From JALZDI01 sp965653225 (GTDB taxonomy: Bacteria > Actinomycetota > Actinomycetes > Propionibacteriales > Nocardioidaceae), in the NCBI GenBank assembly GCA_965653225.1, contig CBFGZI010000023.1:1-37613 (forward strand): 37,613 nt of DNA, written 5' to 3'. The position numbers and the translations under genes were made by a program. Below the pieces are notes generated by a model that did not search any database, had not been told where the DNA came from, and saw only the letters and a program-made list of their open reading frames with translations. Shown here piece after piece: positions 1-8,354 of this stretch. Within the stretch, counting starts at the first letter, position 1. Each line of letters begins with the position of its first letter.

Positions 1-1169
1 TCGGTCGAGCCGGCGAACGACAGCCGCACGAACCGGTTGCCCGACTCGGTGTCGAAGTCGATGCCGGGCGCCGTCGCGACACCGGTCTCGGCCAGCAGCC
101 GCCGGCAGAACGCCATCGAGTCCTGGGTCAGGTGCGACACGTCGGCGTAGACGTAGAACGCGCCGTCGGCAGGAGCCAGCTTCCCGATGCCCAGGCGGGG
201 CAGCCCCTCGAGCAGCAGCGACCGGTTCTTGGCGTAACGGGAGACGTGCGAGTCGGCCTCGGCGTAGGACTCGTCGGCGAACGCGGCCAGCCCCGCATGC
301 TGGGCCAGCACCGGCGGGCAGATGGTGAAGTTGCCGGTGAGCACGTCGACCGCGCGGGCCAGGCGCTCGGGCACCAGCATCCAGCCCAGCCGCCAGCCGG
401 TCATGGAGAAGTACTTCGAGAACGAGTTGACCACCATCGCCTCGCGCGAGGTCGTCCACGCGCAGGAGTGCATCGCGGGGTCGGCGTACTCGATGCCGTG
501 GTAGACCTCGTCGCTGACCAGCTGGACCCCGTTGTCGTCGCACCAGCGGGCCAGGTCGGCGAGCTCGTCGGGGGCGACCATGGTGCCGGTCGGGTTGGCC
601 GGGCTGGCCACGACCAGTCCCTTGATCGGGCGGTCGAGTGCCTCCAGCATCGGCACCGTCGGCTGGAAGCGGCTCATCGGCCCGCACGGCAGCTCGACCA
701 CCTCGCAGCCCAGCGCGGTGAGGATGTTGCGGTAGCACGGGTAGCCGGGGCGCGCCATCGCCACCCGGTCACCGGGCTCGAACGCCGCGAGGAAGCCGAG
801 CAGGAAGCCCCCGGAGGACCCCGTCGTGACCACCACGTCGGACGGCGACACGTGCAGGTCGTAGACGCGGCGGTAGTGCCCCGCGATCGCCTCGCGCAGC
901 TCGGGGATGCCGAGTGACTCGGTGTAGCCGAGCACCTGGTCGTCGAGGACCTCCTTGGCACGCGCACGCACCGGTGCGGGTGCGGGCGTGGACGGCTGTC
1001 CGGCGACCAGGTTCACCACGTCGCCGTGGCTGCGCTGGCGAGCCCCGGCGGCCGCCAGCAGGTCCATCACGTGGAACGGCGGCACGGCCGCCCGGCTCGC
1101 CACGCCGAGCCGCTGTGCCTTGTCCTGAGCAGCGTCCGGGACAGCGCCTCGGGCACGGTCTTTCGTCAC
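1..1169 (-). CDS. PLP-dependent class I/II aminotransferase (3' end cut by window edge)
   Basis: Fold-type I pyridoxal-phosphate aminotransferase transferring an amino group between an amino acid and a 2-oxo acid in the cytoplasm; the substrate cannot be told. The frame is open from the GTG at 1169 to the window edge, giving 389 residues, nearly the full length of a ~390-400 aa family member. Visible motifs are the cofactor loop TTGSSGGF, the NPTGT motif, SDEVYHG, and SFSKYFSMTGWRLGW, whose Lys (about residue 252) should form the Schiff base. An AGGAG lies 7 nt before the GTG. The gene is divergent from the antiporter, with about 80 bp between starts. Only the last few residues and the stop codon are outside the window. 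Family certain, substrate unknown. Confidence 0.93.
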   Translation of the reverse strand, partial: MTKDRARGAVPDAAQDKAQRLGVASRAAVPPFHVMDLLAAAGARQRSHGDVVNLVAGQPSTPAPAPVRARAKEVLDDQVLGYTESLGIPELREAIAGHYRRVYDLHVSPSDVVVTTGSSGGFLLGFLAAFEPGDRVAMARPGYPCYRNILTALGCEVVELPCGPMSRFQPTVPMLEALDRPIKGLVVASPANPTGTMVAPDELADLARWCDDNGVQLVSDEVYHGIEYADPAMHSCAWTTSREAMVVNSFSKYFSMTGWRLGWMLVPERLARAVDVLTGNFTICPPVLAQHAGLAAFADESYAEADSHVSRYAKNRSLLLEGLPRLGIGKLAPADGAFYVYADVSHLTQDSMAFCRRLLAETGVATAPGIDFDTESGNRFVRLSFAGST

Positions 1170-1213
1170 GTTCGGCTCCTGGTCAGAACGGCGGGTGGGG
1201 TGCGCGCCAACGC

Positions 1214-1219
1214 TAGACT
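1214..1219 (+). promoter_or_regulatory. -10 box TAGACT of the antiporter gene
   Basis: TAGACT fits the actinobacterial housekeeping -10 consensus TANNNT and lies 32 nt before the GTG of the antiporter, leaving a short untranslated leader that contains a GAAGGA ribosome site at 1241-1246. No convincing -35 is seen. The same hexamer precedes the SRP RNA (35314) and the candidate ncRNA (19206). Confidence 0.5.
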
Positions 1220-1251
1220 GCACCATCGGCCGACGACGCTGAAGGACTCGT

Positions 1252-2760
1252 GTGACGGTAGAGCAGCTCGACGACTATCTCCTCGTCGGGACTGCCGTTC
1301 TGCTCGCCGCGATCCTCGCCGTCCGGCTGTCGGTACGCGCCGGCCTGCCCAGCCTTCTCGTCTATCTGTTGATGGGTGTCGCGCTGGGCGAAGGCGGGCT
1401 GGGCATCCAGTTCGACAACGCGGCGGTCGCCCACTCGCTCGGCTTCGCCGCCCTCGCCCTGATCCTCGCCGAAGGCGGTCTCACCACCCGCTGGACCGAG
1501 GTGCGGTCGTCCATCCGGCTCGGCGGCGTCCTGGCCACGGTCGGAGTGGGGGTCAGCATCGCCACCATGGCCGTGCTCACCCACTTCCTGCTCGGCCTGG
1601 AGTGGCAGCTGGCCGTGCTGCTCGGTGCGGTGACCTCGCCCACCGACGCTGCCGCGGTGTTCAGCGTGCTGCGGCGGGTGCCGCTGCCGCGCCGGCTCGG
1701 CGGCACCCTCGAGGCCGAGTCCGGGCTCAACGACGCACCGACCGTGCTGCTGGTCACGCTGGTCAGCGAGGGCGTCATCGCCGACCACGGTCCAGCCTCC
1801 GTTATCGGCCTGATGGCCTACGAGCTCGTCGCGGGCACGATCGCCGGCCTGGTCGTCGGGTACGCCGGGGTGTGGGTGCTCGGGCGGGTGGCGCTCGCGT
1901 CGTCGGGTCTGTACCCCATCGCGGTGCTCACCTTCGCGGTGTTCTCCTACGCCGGCGCCGCGGCCATCCACTCCAGCGGGTTCGCCGCGGTCTACGTCGC
2001 GGCACTCGTCCTCGGCAACGCCGAGCTTCCGCACCGGCTCGCCACCCGCTCGTTCTCGGAGGGTGTGGCCTGGCTGGCCCAGATCGGGCTGTTCATCATG
2101 CTCGGCCTGCTCGCTTCGCCCAGCCGCATCGAGACCCAGCACGTGGTGCTCGGGCTGCTGGCCGGCGCCGTGCTCACGTTCGTCGCGCGGCCGATCTCGG
2201 TGGCGGTGTGCGCGGTCCCGTTTCGCATGCCGTGGCGGGAGCAGACGTTCCTCGCCTGGGCGGGGCTGCGGGGCGCGGTGCCGATCGTGCTCGCCACCAT
2301 CCCCCTCGACGAGGCGGTGCCCGGCGCGGACGACCTGTTCGACCTCGTGTTCATCATGGTCATCTTCTACACGCTCATCCAGGGGCCGACCCTGCCCGTG
2401 GCCGCCCGGCTGCTCGGGGTGTTCACCAGCGGCGAGGCGCGCGACGTCGAGGTCGAGGCTGCGCCGCTGGACCGGTTGTCAGCCGACCTGCTGCAGGTGC
2501 GCATCCCGCCGGGCTCGCAGCTGCACGGGGTCGAGGTGCGGGAGCTACGTCTGCCCGAGGGTGCGTCGGTGTCGCTGGTGGTCCGCGGGGACGCCAGCTT
2601 CGTCCCCGACGGTCGGCGGGTGCTGCGTACCGGCGACGACCTGCTCGTGGTCACCCCCCGGGACGTCCGCGAGGCGACCGAGGAGCGGCTGCGCGCGGTC
2701 GGCCGGGCCGGACGCCTCGCGCAGTGGTTCGGTGAGAGCGGATCGCTCGGCGGCGGGTAG
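1252..2760 (+). CDS. CPA1-type K+(Na+)/H+ antiporter with C-terminal TrkA_C domain
   Basis: Membrane cation/proton antiporter of the NhaP2/CvrA type, used for cytoplasmic pH and K+ or Na+ balance. Of 502 residues, about 1-390 are a dozen hydrophobic helices. The transport-site motifs are SPTDAAAVF (Asp about residue 132) and ESGLNDAPT (Asn160-Asp161), as expected for CPA1 electroneutral exchangers. Residues about 410-490 form a soluble TrkA_C (RCK_C) regulatory domain, with GRRVLRTGDDLLVV being typical. The GTG start is chosen because GAAGGA lies just upstream and the first helix follows directly. K+ preference is inferred from the domain architecture only. Confidence 0.92.
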   Translation: MTVEQLDDYLLVGTAVLLAAILAVRLSVRAGLPSLLVYLLMGVALGEGGLGIQFDNAAVAHSLGFAALALILAEGGLTTRWTEVRSSIRLGGVLATVGVGVSIATMAVLTHFLLGLEWQLAVLLGAVTSPTDAAAVFSVLRRVPLPRRLGGTLEAESGLNDAPTVLLVTLVSEGVIADHGPASVIGLMAYELVAGTIAGLVVGYAGVWVLGRVALASSGLYPIAVLTFAVFSYAGAAAIHSSGFAAVYVAALVLGNAELPHRLATRSFSEGVAWLAQIGLFIMLGLLASPSRIETQHVVLGLLAGAVLTFVARPISVAVCAVPFRMPWREQTFLAWAGLRGAVPIVLATIPLDEAVPGADDLFDLVFIMVIFYTLIQGPTLPVAARLLGVFTSGEARDVEVEAAPLDRLSADLLQVRIPPGSQLHGVEVRELRLPEGASVSLVVRGDASFVPDGRRVLRTGDDLLVVTPRDVREATEERLRAVGRAGRLAQWFGESGSLGGG

Positions 2761-2785
2761 CGACCGGGCCGCTCGTCCGACGGTG

Positions 2786-3298
2786 CTAGCCGTTGGACGA
2801 GCAGACCGCCGGCTGCGGGACCGTGATCGTCTGCGGTGCGTTCTGCGCCAGCCCGGGGAACTCCTCGCCGACCAGCACGTTGACCCCGGGGCCCAGCGGC
2901 TTGCGCTTCGGGACGACGCGCACGTGGTCGAACTGCCGTTTGAGCAGCTCGACCGTGCCGGGGTCGGCGTCCCCGGGCCAGATCGCGATCCCCTCGACGG
3001 TGATGGCGTCGGGAGCGTCGGTGAGCTCGCCCTGGTCGAAGCCCTGGCCGGTCAGCGCCTCCATCGTCGCCGTGGCCTGACCCTCCGGGGCGCCGGCGTT
3101 GAAGACGCTGACCGTCACGCTTCTCGAGCGGACTGTCTGCGGAGGAGGCGTCGAGCAGGACGCGCGCGGGCTCTCGGACGCGACGCCGTCCAGCCCGCCG
3201 AGCCCCTGCGTCAGGCCGGTCCAGCCCAGGTAGGCGGCGAAGACGAGAATCCCGAGCAACACGAGCATGGTCGCTGCGGTACGTACCCCACGTGACAA
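2786..3298 (-). CDS. LytR C-terminal-domain membrane protein
   Basis: 170-residue protein with an N-terminal membrane helix (about 10-30) and an extracytoplasmic LytR_C-type domain (about 65-155, beginning SVTVSVFNAGAPEG and containing VRVVPKRKPLGPGVNVLVG). In actinobacteria such proteins are linked to cell-wall and envelope functions; no catalytic residues are expected. The TTG start at 3298 is chosen because GGAGGGG lies 6-7 nt upstream and the membrane helix follows. It ends with the short tail CSSNG. It lies 41 nt downstream of the 98-aa gene in the same direction, so the two are probably one operon. Confidence 0.85.
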   Translation of the reverse strand: MSRGVRTAATMLVLLGILVFAAYLGWTGLTQGLGGLDGVASESPRASCSTPPPQTVRSRSVTVSVFNAGAPEGQATATMEALTGQGFDQGELTDAPDAITVEGIAIWPGDADPGTVELLKRQFDHVRVVPKRKPLGPGVNVLVGEEFPGLAQNAPQTITVPQPAVCSSNG

Positions 3299-3339
3299 CG
3301 ACGGCCCCCTCCGCGATGTGCGCTGCCGTTCAGCGCTCC

Positions 3340-3636
3340 CTATCTTGCTATGGAATGCACGCGCGCGTGCAGAACATTGCGTTGTTGCAGCGCCGCGCGC
3401 AGGGCCCGGTGCAGCCCGTCCTCGAGGTAGAGGTCGCCGTCCCACTCCACGACGTGGGCGAACAGGTCGCCGAAGAACGTGGAGTCCTCCGACAGCAGGG
3501 TCCCCAGATCGAGGGTGCCCTTGGTGGTGACGAGCTGGTCCAGACGCACCTGCCGGGGCGGCAGGTCCGCCCAGTCGCGCTGGGACAGCCCGTGGTCGGG
3601 GTAGGGGCGCTCGTCTCCCACTCGCTTGAAGATCAC
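3340..3636 (-). CDS. Small conserved actinobacterial protein, ParB/VapB-annotated type
   Basis: 98-residue soluble protein starting VIFKRVGDERPYPDH and containing PPRQVRLDQLVTTKGTLDL and YLEDGLHRALRAALQQR. From memory, homologues next to LytR_C genes are widespread in actinobacteria and are often auto-annotated as VapB-family antitoxin or ParB-like. No toxin gene adjoins here, so a toxin-antitoxin role is not supported. The GLHRALRA segment recalls the substrate loop of ParB-N folds. The GTG at 3636 is chosen from this conserved N-terminus; the reading frame stays open further upstream without a good start. Function unknown. Confidence 0.75.
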   Translation of the reverse strand: MIFKRVGDERPYPDHGLSQRDWADLPPRQVRLDQLVTTKGTLDLGTLLSEDSTFFGDLFAHVVEWDGDLYLEDGLHRALRAALQQRNVLHARVHSIAR

Positions 3637-3920
3637 GGTTGCCGAGTGTAGGGCGCGTCTGACGGACCCACTGACCTGCTGCGCGCCGCCCGGTGGGCGC
3701 CTCGCTGCGTCTCGTCGTCGCACGATGCTCCGCATCGCACCTCCTCCTCGGCCTTGCGATGCATCCCACCGGACGTCGCTCGCGACGGTCGGGGTCCATC
3801 AGACGCGCCCAGGCGAGGACCGTCGAGGACATTTCACGCTCGATTGACGTGAGGCACTCATCCTGCGGATGTCGGAGTAGACCTGGTTGTGGGGATCGGG
3901 TGGCTCCGAGTGGGGGATCG

Positions 3921-5336
3921 ATGAGCACCTTCCTGACCGTGGGGATCGCGCACCACGACGCGCCGCTGGCGCAGCTGGAGCGCGTCGCCGTAACGTCCGC
4001 CGCCCGGGCCCGGCTGCGCGCGCAGGCGCTGGCCGCCGGATGCGCGGAGATCCTCGTGCTGTCCACCTGCAGCCGGGTCGAGCTGCACGCCGTGCTGGAC
4101 CTGCCCGGCAGCCACGGCTGCGAGCAGCACCCCGAAGACCCAGGCTCCGACTGCTCCGAGTGCGCCGACCGTGCTGCGACCGCCGAGCACACGCAGGCCT
4201 CGGTGGTCGCCGACCGCCTGGTCGCGCTGCTGGTCGGTGACGGCGCCGGCCCGGTCGCACCCGCGACCGTGGCGACCGGCGACGACGCCGTGCGCCACCT
4301 GTTCCGTGTCGCCGCGGGCCTGGATAGCCGCATCGTCGGCGAGACCGAGGTCCAGGCGCAGCTCCGCGCCGCCGCCCGCTCCGCCGCCGCGGGGCAGGGC
4401 GAGCCCCACCAGCAGCGCCACGTGGTGGCCGCGGCCGTAGCCGCGGCACGGGAGGCCGCCGCCGAGCAGCCCCGCCTGCTGCGCCGGGGCCTGCTCGCCG
4501 AGAGGTCGGTCCAGCGTGTCCTCGAGGCGCACGCCGACCGCCGGCCGCTGGAGGCCGTGGTCGTGGGTGCCGGGACCATGGGACGCCAGGTGCTCGCGGC
4601 CCTGCCCGCGGGACAGGCGAGTGCGACCCTGCTCAGCCGTACGTCCAGCGCCAAGCCCGGGGGCCCGACGATCCACCCGCTGGACGAGCTGCCCGGGCGG
4701 CTGGTCTCCGCCGACGTGGTCTTCGTCGCCACTTCCGCCGGCCGCCGCATCCTGCGGGCCGAGCTGGTCCGCGACGTGGCCGCCGCCAGGCCGGACCGCC
4801 CGCTCACCGTCGTCGACCTGTCGCTGCCCCGCAACGTCGATCCCGCCGTGGACGCGGTGCCGGGCGTACGCCTGCTCGACCTCGACGCTCTGGGGGACGC
4901 CGGTGCCGGGGTCGTGCCCGACCTGTGGGCGCTGGAGGCCGCCGAGGCCGTCACCACCGCCGCGGCCGAGGACTACTGCGCGCTGATCCGGTCGCGGCGC
5001 GCCGGTCGCACCATCGCCGGGCTGCGCGACAGCGTCGAGCAGGCCGCGCTCGCCCAGCTGCGGCGCACGGCCAAGGGCCTCGGGCTGCCCGAGGAGGTGC
5101 TCGCCCACATGGCCCACGCGGTGGCCGGCGCGGTGGCACACCGGCCGACCGTGCTGGCCCGGCAGGCTGCCGCCGACGAGGACGAGGCCACGCTGGCGCT
5201 GCTGCGGGCGGCGTTCGGGCTGGCCGAGGACGTGACCGACGCTGTGGACCGGCCCGCGACGCGGGCCGCCGAGTCACAGGTGACCGCACCGGAGGCGCTC
5301 AGCGACACCGAACCGGCGACGACGCGGGTTGCGTGA
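3921..5336 (+). CDS. hemA: Divergent glutamyl-tRNA reductase-like protein (HemA family)
   Basis: Glutamyl-tRNA reductase makes glutamate-1-semialdehyde for tetrapyrroles from Glu-tRNA and NADPH. Of 471 residues, the N-terminal catalytic domain begins MSTFLTVGIAHHDAPL and keeps the nucleophile Cys50 in LSTCSRVE (usually LATCNRxE). LDSRIVGETEVQAQL matches the substrate loop, though the usual QIxGQ is altered. A Rossmann-like NADPH domain follows (VVVGAGTMGRQVL, VVFVATSAGRRIL, VVDLSLPRNVDP, LLDLDALGD), then a helical dimerisation domain (about 365-440). Residues about 62-95 are an insertion with H65, C67, H70, C78, C81 and H90. No hemC, hemD or hemB adjoins, unlike the usual actinobacterial operon. 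ATG 3921 has GGGGGA just upstream. It may be a second, specialised HemA. Confidence 0.82.
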   Translation: MSTFLTVGIAHHDAPLAQLERVAVTSAARARLRAQALAAGCAEILVLSTCSRVELHAVLDLPGSHGCEQHPEDPGSDCSECADRAATAEHTQASVVADRLVALLVGDGAGPVAPATVATGDDAVRHLFRVAAGLDSRIVGETEVQAQLRAAARSAAAGQGEPHQQRHVVAAAVAAAREAAAEQPRLLRRGLLAERSVQRVLEAHADRRPLEAVVVGAGTMGRQVLAALPAGQASATLLSRTSSAKPGGPTIHPLDELPGRLVSADVVFVATSAGRRILRAELVRDVAAARPDRPLTVVDLSLPRNVDPAVDAVPGVRLLDLDALGDAGAGVVPDLWALEAAEAVTTAAAEDYCALIRSRRAGRTIAGLRDSVEQAALAQLRRTAKGLGLPEEVLAHMAHAVAGAVAHRPTVLARQAAADEDEATLALLRAAFGLAEDVTDAVDRPATRAAESQVTAPEALSDTEPATTRVA

Positions 5337-5361
5337 CCCCTGTCGGGTGCGCCCGGCTCAG

Positions 5362-5397
5362 GCGACTGCTGACGAAGGCTGACGACTGCTCAGTCGC
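5362..5397. terminator. Weak hairpin between convergent genes
   Basis: GCGACTG at 5362-5368 is the reverse complement of CAGTCGC at 5391-5397, and the loop carries a repeated GACTGCT. It lies between the hemA-like stop and the stop of the convergent surface-protein gene, overlapping the latter. A long loop and no T-run make it a weak terminator candidate. Confidence 0.3.
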
Positions 5398-6217
5398 GGG
5401 CGCTGGTGTGCCAGTGCCACCGCGCCGGGCTCGCGTCCACGTTGCCGGCCCGGTCGGTGGCCCGGACCGCGAAGTCGTGCCAGCCGGGCTGCACGGCGTA
5501 CCCGACGCCCGACCAGCACGGCCGGAACGCCCCACCATCGAGGCTGCAGGTGAACGACGCGGCCTCGGTGGCGTGGAACGAGAAGTCCGCGGTGGCGGAG
5601 TCGTCACGCGCCGCCGGCGTCGAGTCGAGGATGGTGCTCGGCGCCGCCCGGTCGACCGCGACCGACCTCGATGTGCCCGGACCGTTGCCGCTGGAGTCCG
5701 CGGGCGTCTGCGCCGGGAGGCCGTGGCCGGCCGACGCGGGCAGCGAAGGCGTCCCGTCGGTCGTCGGCGCGGCGGGTACTCGCACCGGCAGCGACTTGCT
5801 CGGCGACGGCGACGGGTCGGGCGTGGGCGTGCTCGTCGGCGCGGGTGCCGGGGTGTCGGGAGTCGACTCGTCCGCGACGTTCGGCGTGGTCGCCTGGTCC
5901 GGTGTGTCCTCGTCGTCCGGCGACGACGACAGCGTCGGCCGGTCGCTCGACCGCGACGTGCTGGGGACGAACGACCGGTGGGGCGACGTGCCGTCCACGG
6001 CCGGGACGGTGTCGTTGTCGAGCGCGCCGACCGCCAGGACGCCTCCGGAGATCAGGAGGAGCATCGCGCCCAGCGCGGAGGCCAGTCGCGTGCTCGGCCG
6101 GGACGGCAGCCAGCCGGACGGGTGCCAGCCCGTGGTCAGCCGCGCGAGTCGCCGCCTGGGCTGGGTGCGGTGCAGCCGCAGGAACGCGGGCAGGTGCCGG
6201 GAAGCTCGATGACGCAT
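5390..6217 (-). CDS. Membrane-anchored Ser/Thr/Pro-rich protein with one Ig-like domain
   Basis: 275-residue probable surface protein. A basic cytoplasmic N-terminus of about 50 residues leads into one membrane helix (about 53-75, LGAMLLLISGGVLAVGAL). A low-complexity linker rich in Ser, Thr, Pro and Asp follows (about 80-190), typical of wall-spanning stalks. The C-terminal domain (about 195-275) has the signature of bacterial Ig-like repeats: FTCSLDGGAFRPCWSG and HDFAVRATDRAGNVD. Only one copy is present, whereas relatives often carry many. ATG 6217 is preferred, with GAGAGA just upstream; an in-frame ATG at 6325 would add 36 residues without a ribosome site. Function unknown; adhesion or wall contact is inference. 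Confidence 0.75.
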   Translation of the reverse strand: MRHRASRHLPAFLRLHRTQPRRRLARLTTGWHPSGWLPSRPSTRLASALGAMLLLISGGVLAVGALDNDTVPAVDGTSPHRSFVPSTSRSSDRPTLSSSPDDEDTPDQATTPNVADESTPDTPAPAPTSTPTPDPSPSPSKSLPVRVPAAPTTDGTPSLPASAGHGLPAQTPADSSGNGPGTSRSVAVDRAAPSTILDSTPAARDDSATADFSFHATEAASFTCSLDGGAFRPCWSGVGYAVQPGWHDFAVRATDRAGNVDASPARWHWHTSARD

Positions 6218-6549
6218 CAGCGGTCTCTCGTGGGTTGTCGGCGGACGGCCCCCGAGCCCGCGCCCGCATGCGGGCAAGAAGGCCGAACCGAGATGTGACG
6301 GTGAACCGCCTCGCAGGCTGGCCACCCGGCCTTCGCTGACCGGGGGAGGTTAACAACCGTGCGTCTCCGGGCAAAACACCGCTAGAACAGAGTCCAGGAA
6401 CCGTCCGTGCTCGTGGGGGCGCCCGGTCGTCCCGGCTGTCCCGCACGATGGAGCGTCAGCGTGCATGGGCGCGCGTGATGCGGTAGAAACGGCGCGTCCA
6501 GATTGTCAGGAACGTCGGCGCACGGTTGGCGTTGGGAGAGGTGGGCACC
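6218..6549. other. Divergent intergenic region upstream of the surface-protein and 52-aa peptide genes
   Basis: 332 bp with no convincing gene. It holds the upstream region of the minus-strand surface-protein gene, including the perfect 12-bp palindrome CCCGCATGCGGG near 6264-6275 and a GGTTAACAACC-like inverted motif near 6350. At its right end is the leader of the 52-aa membrane peptide (6477-6549), which is repeated at 15323-15401. No RNA family is recognised. Confidence 0.5.
6477..6549 (+). promoter_or_regulatory. Leader/promoter copy A, shared with the region at 15323
   Basis: The stretch runs from GATGCGGTAGAAAC to the start codon. It aligns with 15323-15401: the same GATRCGGTAGAMA block, then ATTGTC/TTTGTC with AAC/CAC, and an almost identical ribosome site ending GGTGGGCACC directly before the start codon. 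The copies differ by about 6 nt in length. Conservation of the whole leader, not just the coding part, suggests duplication of a complete transcription unit. Confidence 0.55.
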
Positions 6550-6708
6550 GTGGCCAAGAAGGCGCTCGGACCGTTGATCGTGATCTTCTGTGTGTTCTTT
6601 CTGCTGACCCAGCCGGCGAACGCAGCCGGGACGGTCGAGGTCATCGCGAACGCACTGGGCGAGGTGCTGACCGCTGTCTCCCGGTTCTTCAGCGCGCTGG
6701 TGACCTGA
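6550..6708 (+). CDS. 52-aa single-span membrane peptide, copy A
   Basis: Starts VAKKALGPLIVIFCVFFLL and continues with TQPANAAGTVEV, so it has an N-terminal hydrophobic helix followed by an Ala-x-Ala-like site. It could be a membrane anchor or a signal peptide releasing a peptide of about 25 residues. The rest is an amphipathic helix ending SRFFSALVT. GGGAGAGG lies about 9 nt before the GTG. A paralogue at 15402 has the same length and layout (MAKKALMLLVVAFAIFFLL ... ARFFTSLMD). One copy is isolated here and the other directly follows the secretion operon. The function is unknown; a small accessory or pilin-like subunit is inference. Confidence 0.75.
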   Translation: MAKKALGPLIVIFCVFFLLTQPANAAGTVEVIANALGEVLTAVSRFFSALVT

Positions 6709-6782
6709 GCCGTCTCCTGCCGGGGCATCCGTGCCCGCGTCGTCCTTGCGGTGATCCGAGTGCGGAAGGATGCGGGCGCGGA

Positions 6783-6788
6783 TAGCCT
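6783..6788 (+). promoter_or_regulatory. -10 box TAGCCT of a probably leaderless GPP34 mRNA
   Basis: TAGCCT lies 6 nt before the GTG at 6795, and no ribosome site is visible. The first transcribed base would then be the first base of the start codon, a common leaderless layout in actinobacteria. Confidence 0.45.
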
Positions 6789-6794
6789 GCCGGT

Positions 6795-7508
6795 GTGCTC
6801 ATCGCCGAGGAGCTTCTCCTGCTGCTGACCGACGACACCAGCGGCAAGCCCGTGGTGGGGTCGACGGAGCTCGAGCACGGACTCGCCGGTGCCGTGCTGC
6901 TCGAGCTCGCGATGAGTGGACGCGTCGACGTCGAGCCGGGACGCGGCTTCGGGCGTAAGGAACGGCTGGTGGTGACGGACGGCTCCGCGGTGGGCGAGCC
7001 CGTCCTCGACGAGGCACTGCGGCGGATCGCGCAGAAGCCCGGTCGCAAGCCGGAGACGGTGCTGGGAGCGTTGCGCAAGGGCCTACGGGACAACCTGTAC
7101 GAACGCCTGGCCACCCAGGGCGTCCTGCGCGCCGAGCGGACCAAGGTGCTCGGCCTGTTCGCGGCGACGCACTGGCCGACCGTCGACCCCTCATGCGGGG
7201 CACGGCTGCGGCAGGCGCTCTACGACACGCTCGTGGTCGGCCGCGAGCCCGCGCCGCCGGTGGCGGCGCTGGTCTCGCTGCTGTTCGCCCTCCGGGCCAT
7301 ACCCAAGGTGGTCGAACGAGGCCCTGACCACATGGGCGGCATGGACCGCACGGAACGCAAGCGCGTCCAGGCGCGGGCCAAGCAGATCTCCGAAGGCGCG
7401 TGGGCGGCCGCCGCGGTCCGCCGGGCGGTGGACGCGGTCAACGCGGCCACCGTCGCCGCGATCACCGTGGTGACGGCCGGTGGTGCCGCGGGCGTGGCCG
7501 GCGGCTGA
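6795..7508 (+). CDS. GPP34 (Golgi phosphoprotein 3-like) family protein
   Basis: 237 residues with the hallmark N-terminus IAEELLLLLTDDTSGKPV and LEHGLAGAVLLELAMSGRVD, which belongs to the GPP34 fold. The eukaryotic member binds phosphatidylinositol-4-phosphate on Golgi membranes; actinobacterial members are thought to be peripheral phospholipid-binding proteins of unknown role. The middle carries ERLATQGVLRAERTKVLGL and the C-terminus is Ala-rich (VRRAVDAVNAATVAAITVV). There is no signal peptide. The GTG start is supported by the -10 box 6 nt upstream. It is a single-gene unit, convergent with the hydrolase. Confidence 0.88.
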   Translation: MLIAEELLLLLTDDTSGKPVVGSTELEHGLAGAVLLELAMSGRVDVEPGRGFGRKERLVVTDGSAVGEPVLDEALRRIAQKPGRKPETVLGALRKGLRDNLYERLATQGVLRAERTKVLGLFAATHWPTVDPSCGARLRQALYDTLVVGREPAPPVAALVSLLFALRAIPKVVERGPDHMGGMDRTERKRVQARAKQISEGAWAAAAVRRAVDAVNAATVAAITVVTAGGAAGVAGG

Positions 7509-7532
7509 CCCGTTGCGCCGGGTGCGTCGGCG

Positions 7533-8354
7533 TCAGGACCGGATGAACTCCAGCAGGTCGGTGTGGAAGGCGCTGCGGTACGCGCCGACCAGGCCGTGCG
7601 GAGCACCGGGGTAGACCTTCAGGGTCGAGCCCTTCACCAGCTTCGCCGTGCGGCGGGCCGAGGCGTCGATCGGCACGATCTGGTCGTCGTCGCCGTGTGC
7701 GACCAGCGTCGGCACGTCGATGCGCTCGAGGTCGTCGGTGAAGTCGGTCTCGGAGAACGCCTTGACGCACTCCAGCGCCGCGCGCAGCCCCGCCTGCATG
7801 CTCATCAGCCAGAACGCGTCGAGCATGCCCTGCGACACCTCCGCGCCGTCGCGGTTGGCGCCGTAGAAGGGCATGGCGAGGTCCTTGTAGAACTGCGAGC
7901 GGTCGCCGGCTACCCCGGCCCGCAGGGCGTCGAAGGCCTCGATCGGCTGCCCGGCCGGGTTGGCCTTCGTCCGCAGCATCAACGGCGGGACCGCGCCCAG
8001 GAGCACCGCCTTGGCCACGCGCGACGTGCCGTGGCGGCCGAGGTAGCGGGTGACCTCGCCACCGCCGGTGGAGTGCCCGACCAGCACGATGCCGGTCAGG
8101 TCGAGGACCTCCACCAGCGCGGCCAGGTCGTCGGCGTAGGTGTCCATCTCGTTGCCCTGCCAGGTCTGACCGGAGCGGCCGTGCCCGCGCCGGTCGTGCG
8201 CGATCGCGCGGTAGCCGCGCGAGGCCAGGAGCTCCAGCTCCTCGTCCCAGGCGTCGGCGTTGAGCGGCCAGCCGTGGCTGAGCACGACCGGCTGCCCGGC
8301 GCCCCAGTCTTTGTAAAAAATCTCGGTGCCGTCGGAAACCGTGATGGTGCTCAT
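7533..8354 (-). CDS. Alpha/beta hydrolase, non-heme chloroperoxidase/esterase type
   Basis: 273-residue cytosolic alpha/beta hydrolase. The triad is visible: nucleophile Ser95 in VGHSTGGGE, acid in AHGDDDQIVP (Asp222-224) and His253 in GAPHGL. The oxyanion region is SHGWPLNADAW, and HDRRGHGRS precedes the nucleophile. GHSTGGGE and HGDDDQIVP are characteristic of cofactor-free haloperoxidases, which are arylesterases or perhydrolases in practice. Length is normal for the family (about 275). ATG 8354 is preferred, with GGAGGGAG about 7 nt upstream; an in-frame ATG 27 nt earlier lacks a site. The physiological substrate cannot be told. Confidence 0.92.
   Translation of the reverse strand: MSTITVSDGTEIFYKDWGAGQPVVLSHGWPLNADAWDEELELLASRGYRAIAHDRRGHGRSGQTWQGNEMDTYADDLAALVEVLDLTGIVLVGHSTGGGEVTRYLGRHGTSRVAKAVLLGAVPPLMLRTKANPAGQPIEAFDALRAGVAGDRSQFYKDLAMPFYGANRDGAEVSQGMLDAFWLMSMQAGLRAALECVKAFSETDFTDDLERIDVPTLVAHGDDDQIVPIDASARRTAKLVKGSTLKVYPGAPHGLVGAYRSAFHTDLLEFIRS

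Noticed and set aside
3340..3636. Toxin-antitoxin module from the VapB-like annotation style
   Set aside because: No PIN-domain or other toxin gene adjoins; the neighbour is a LytR_C membrane protein.
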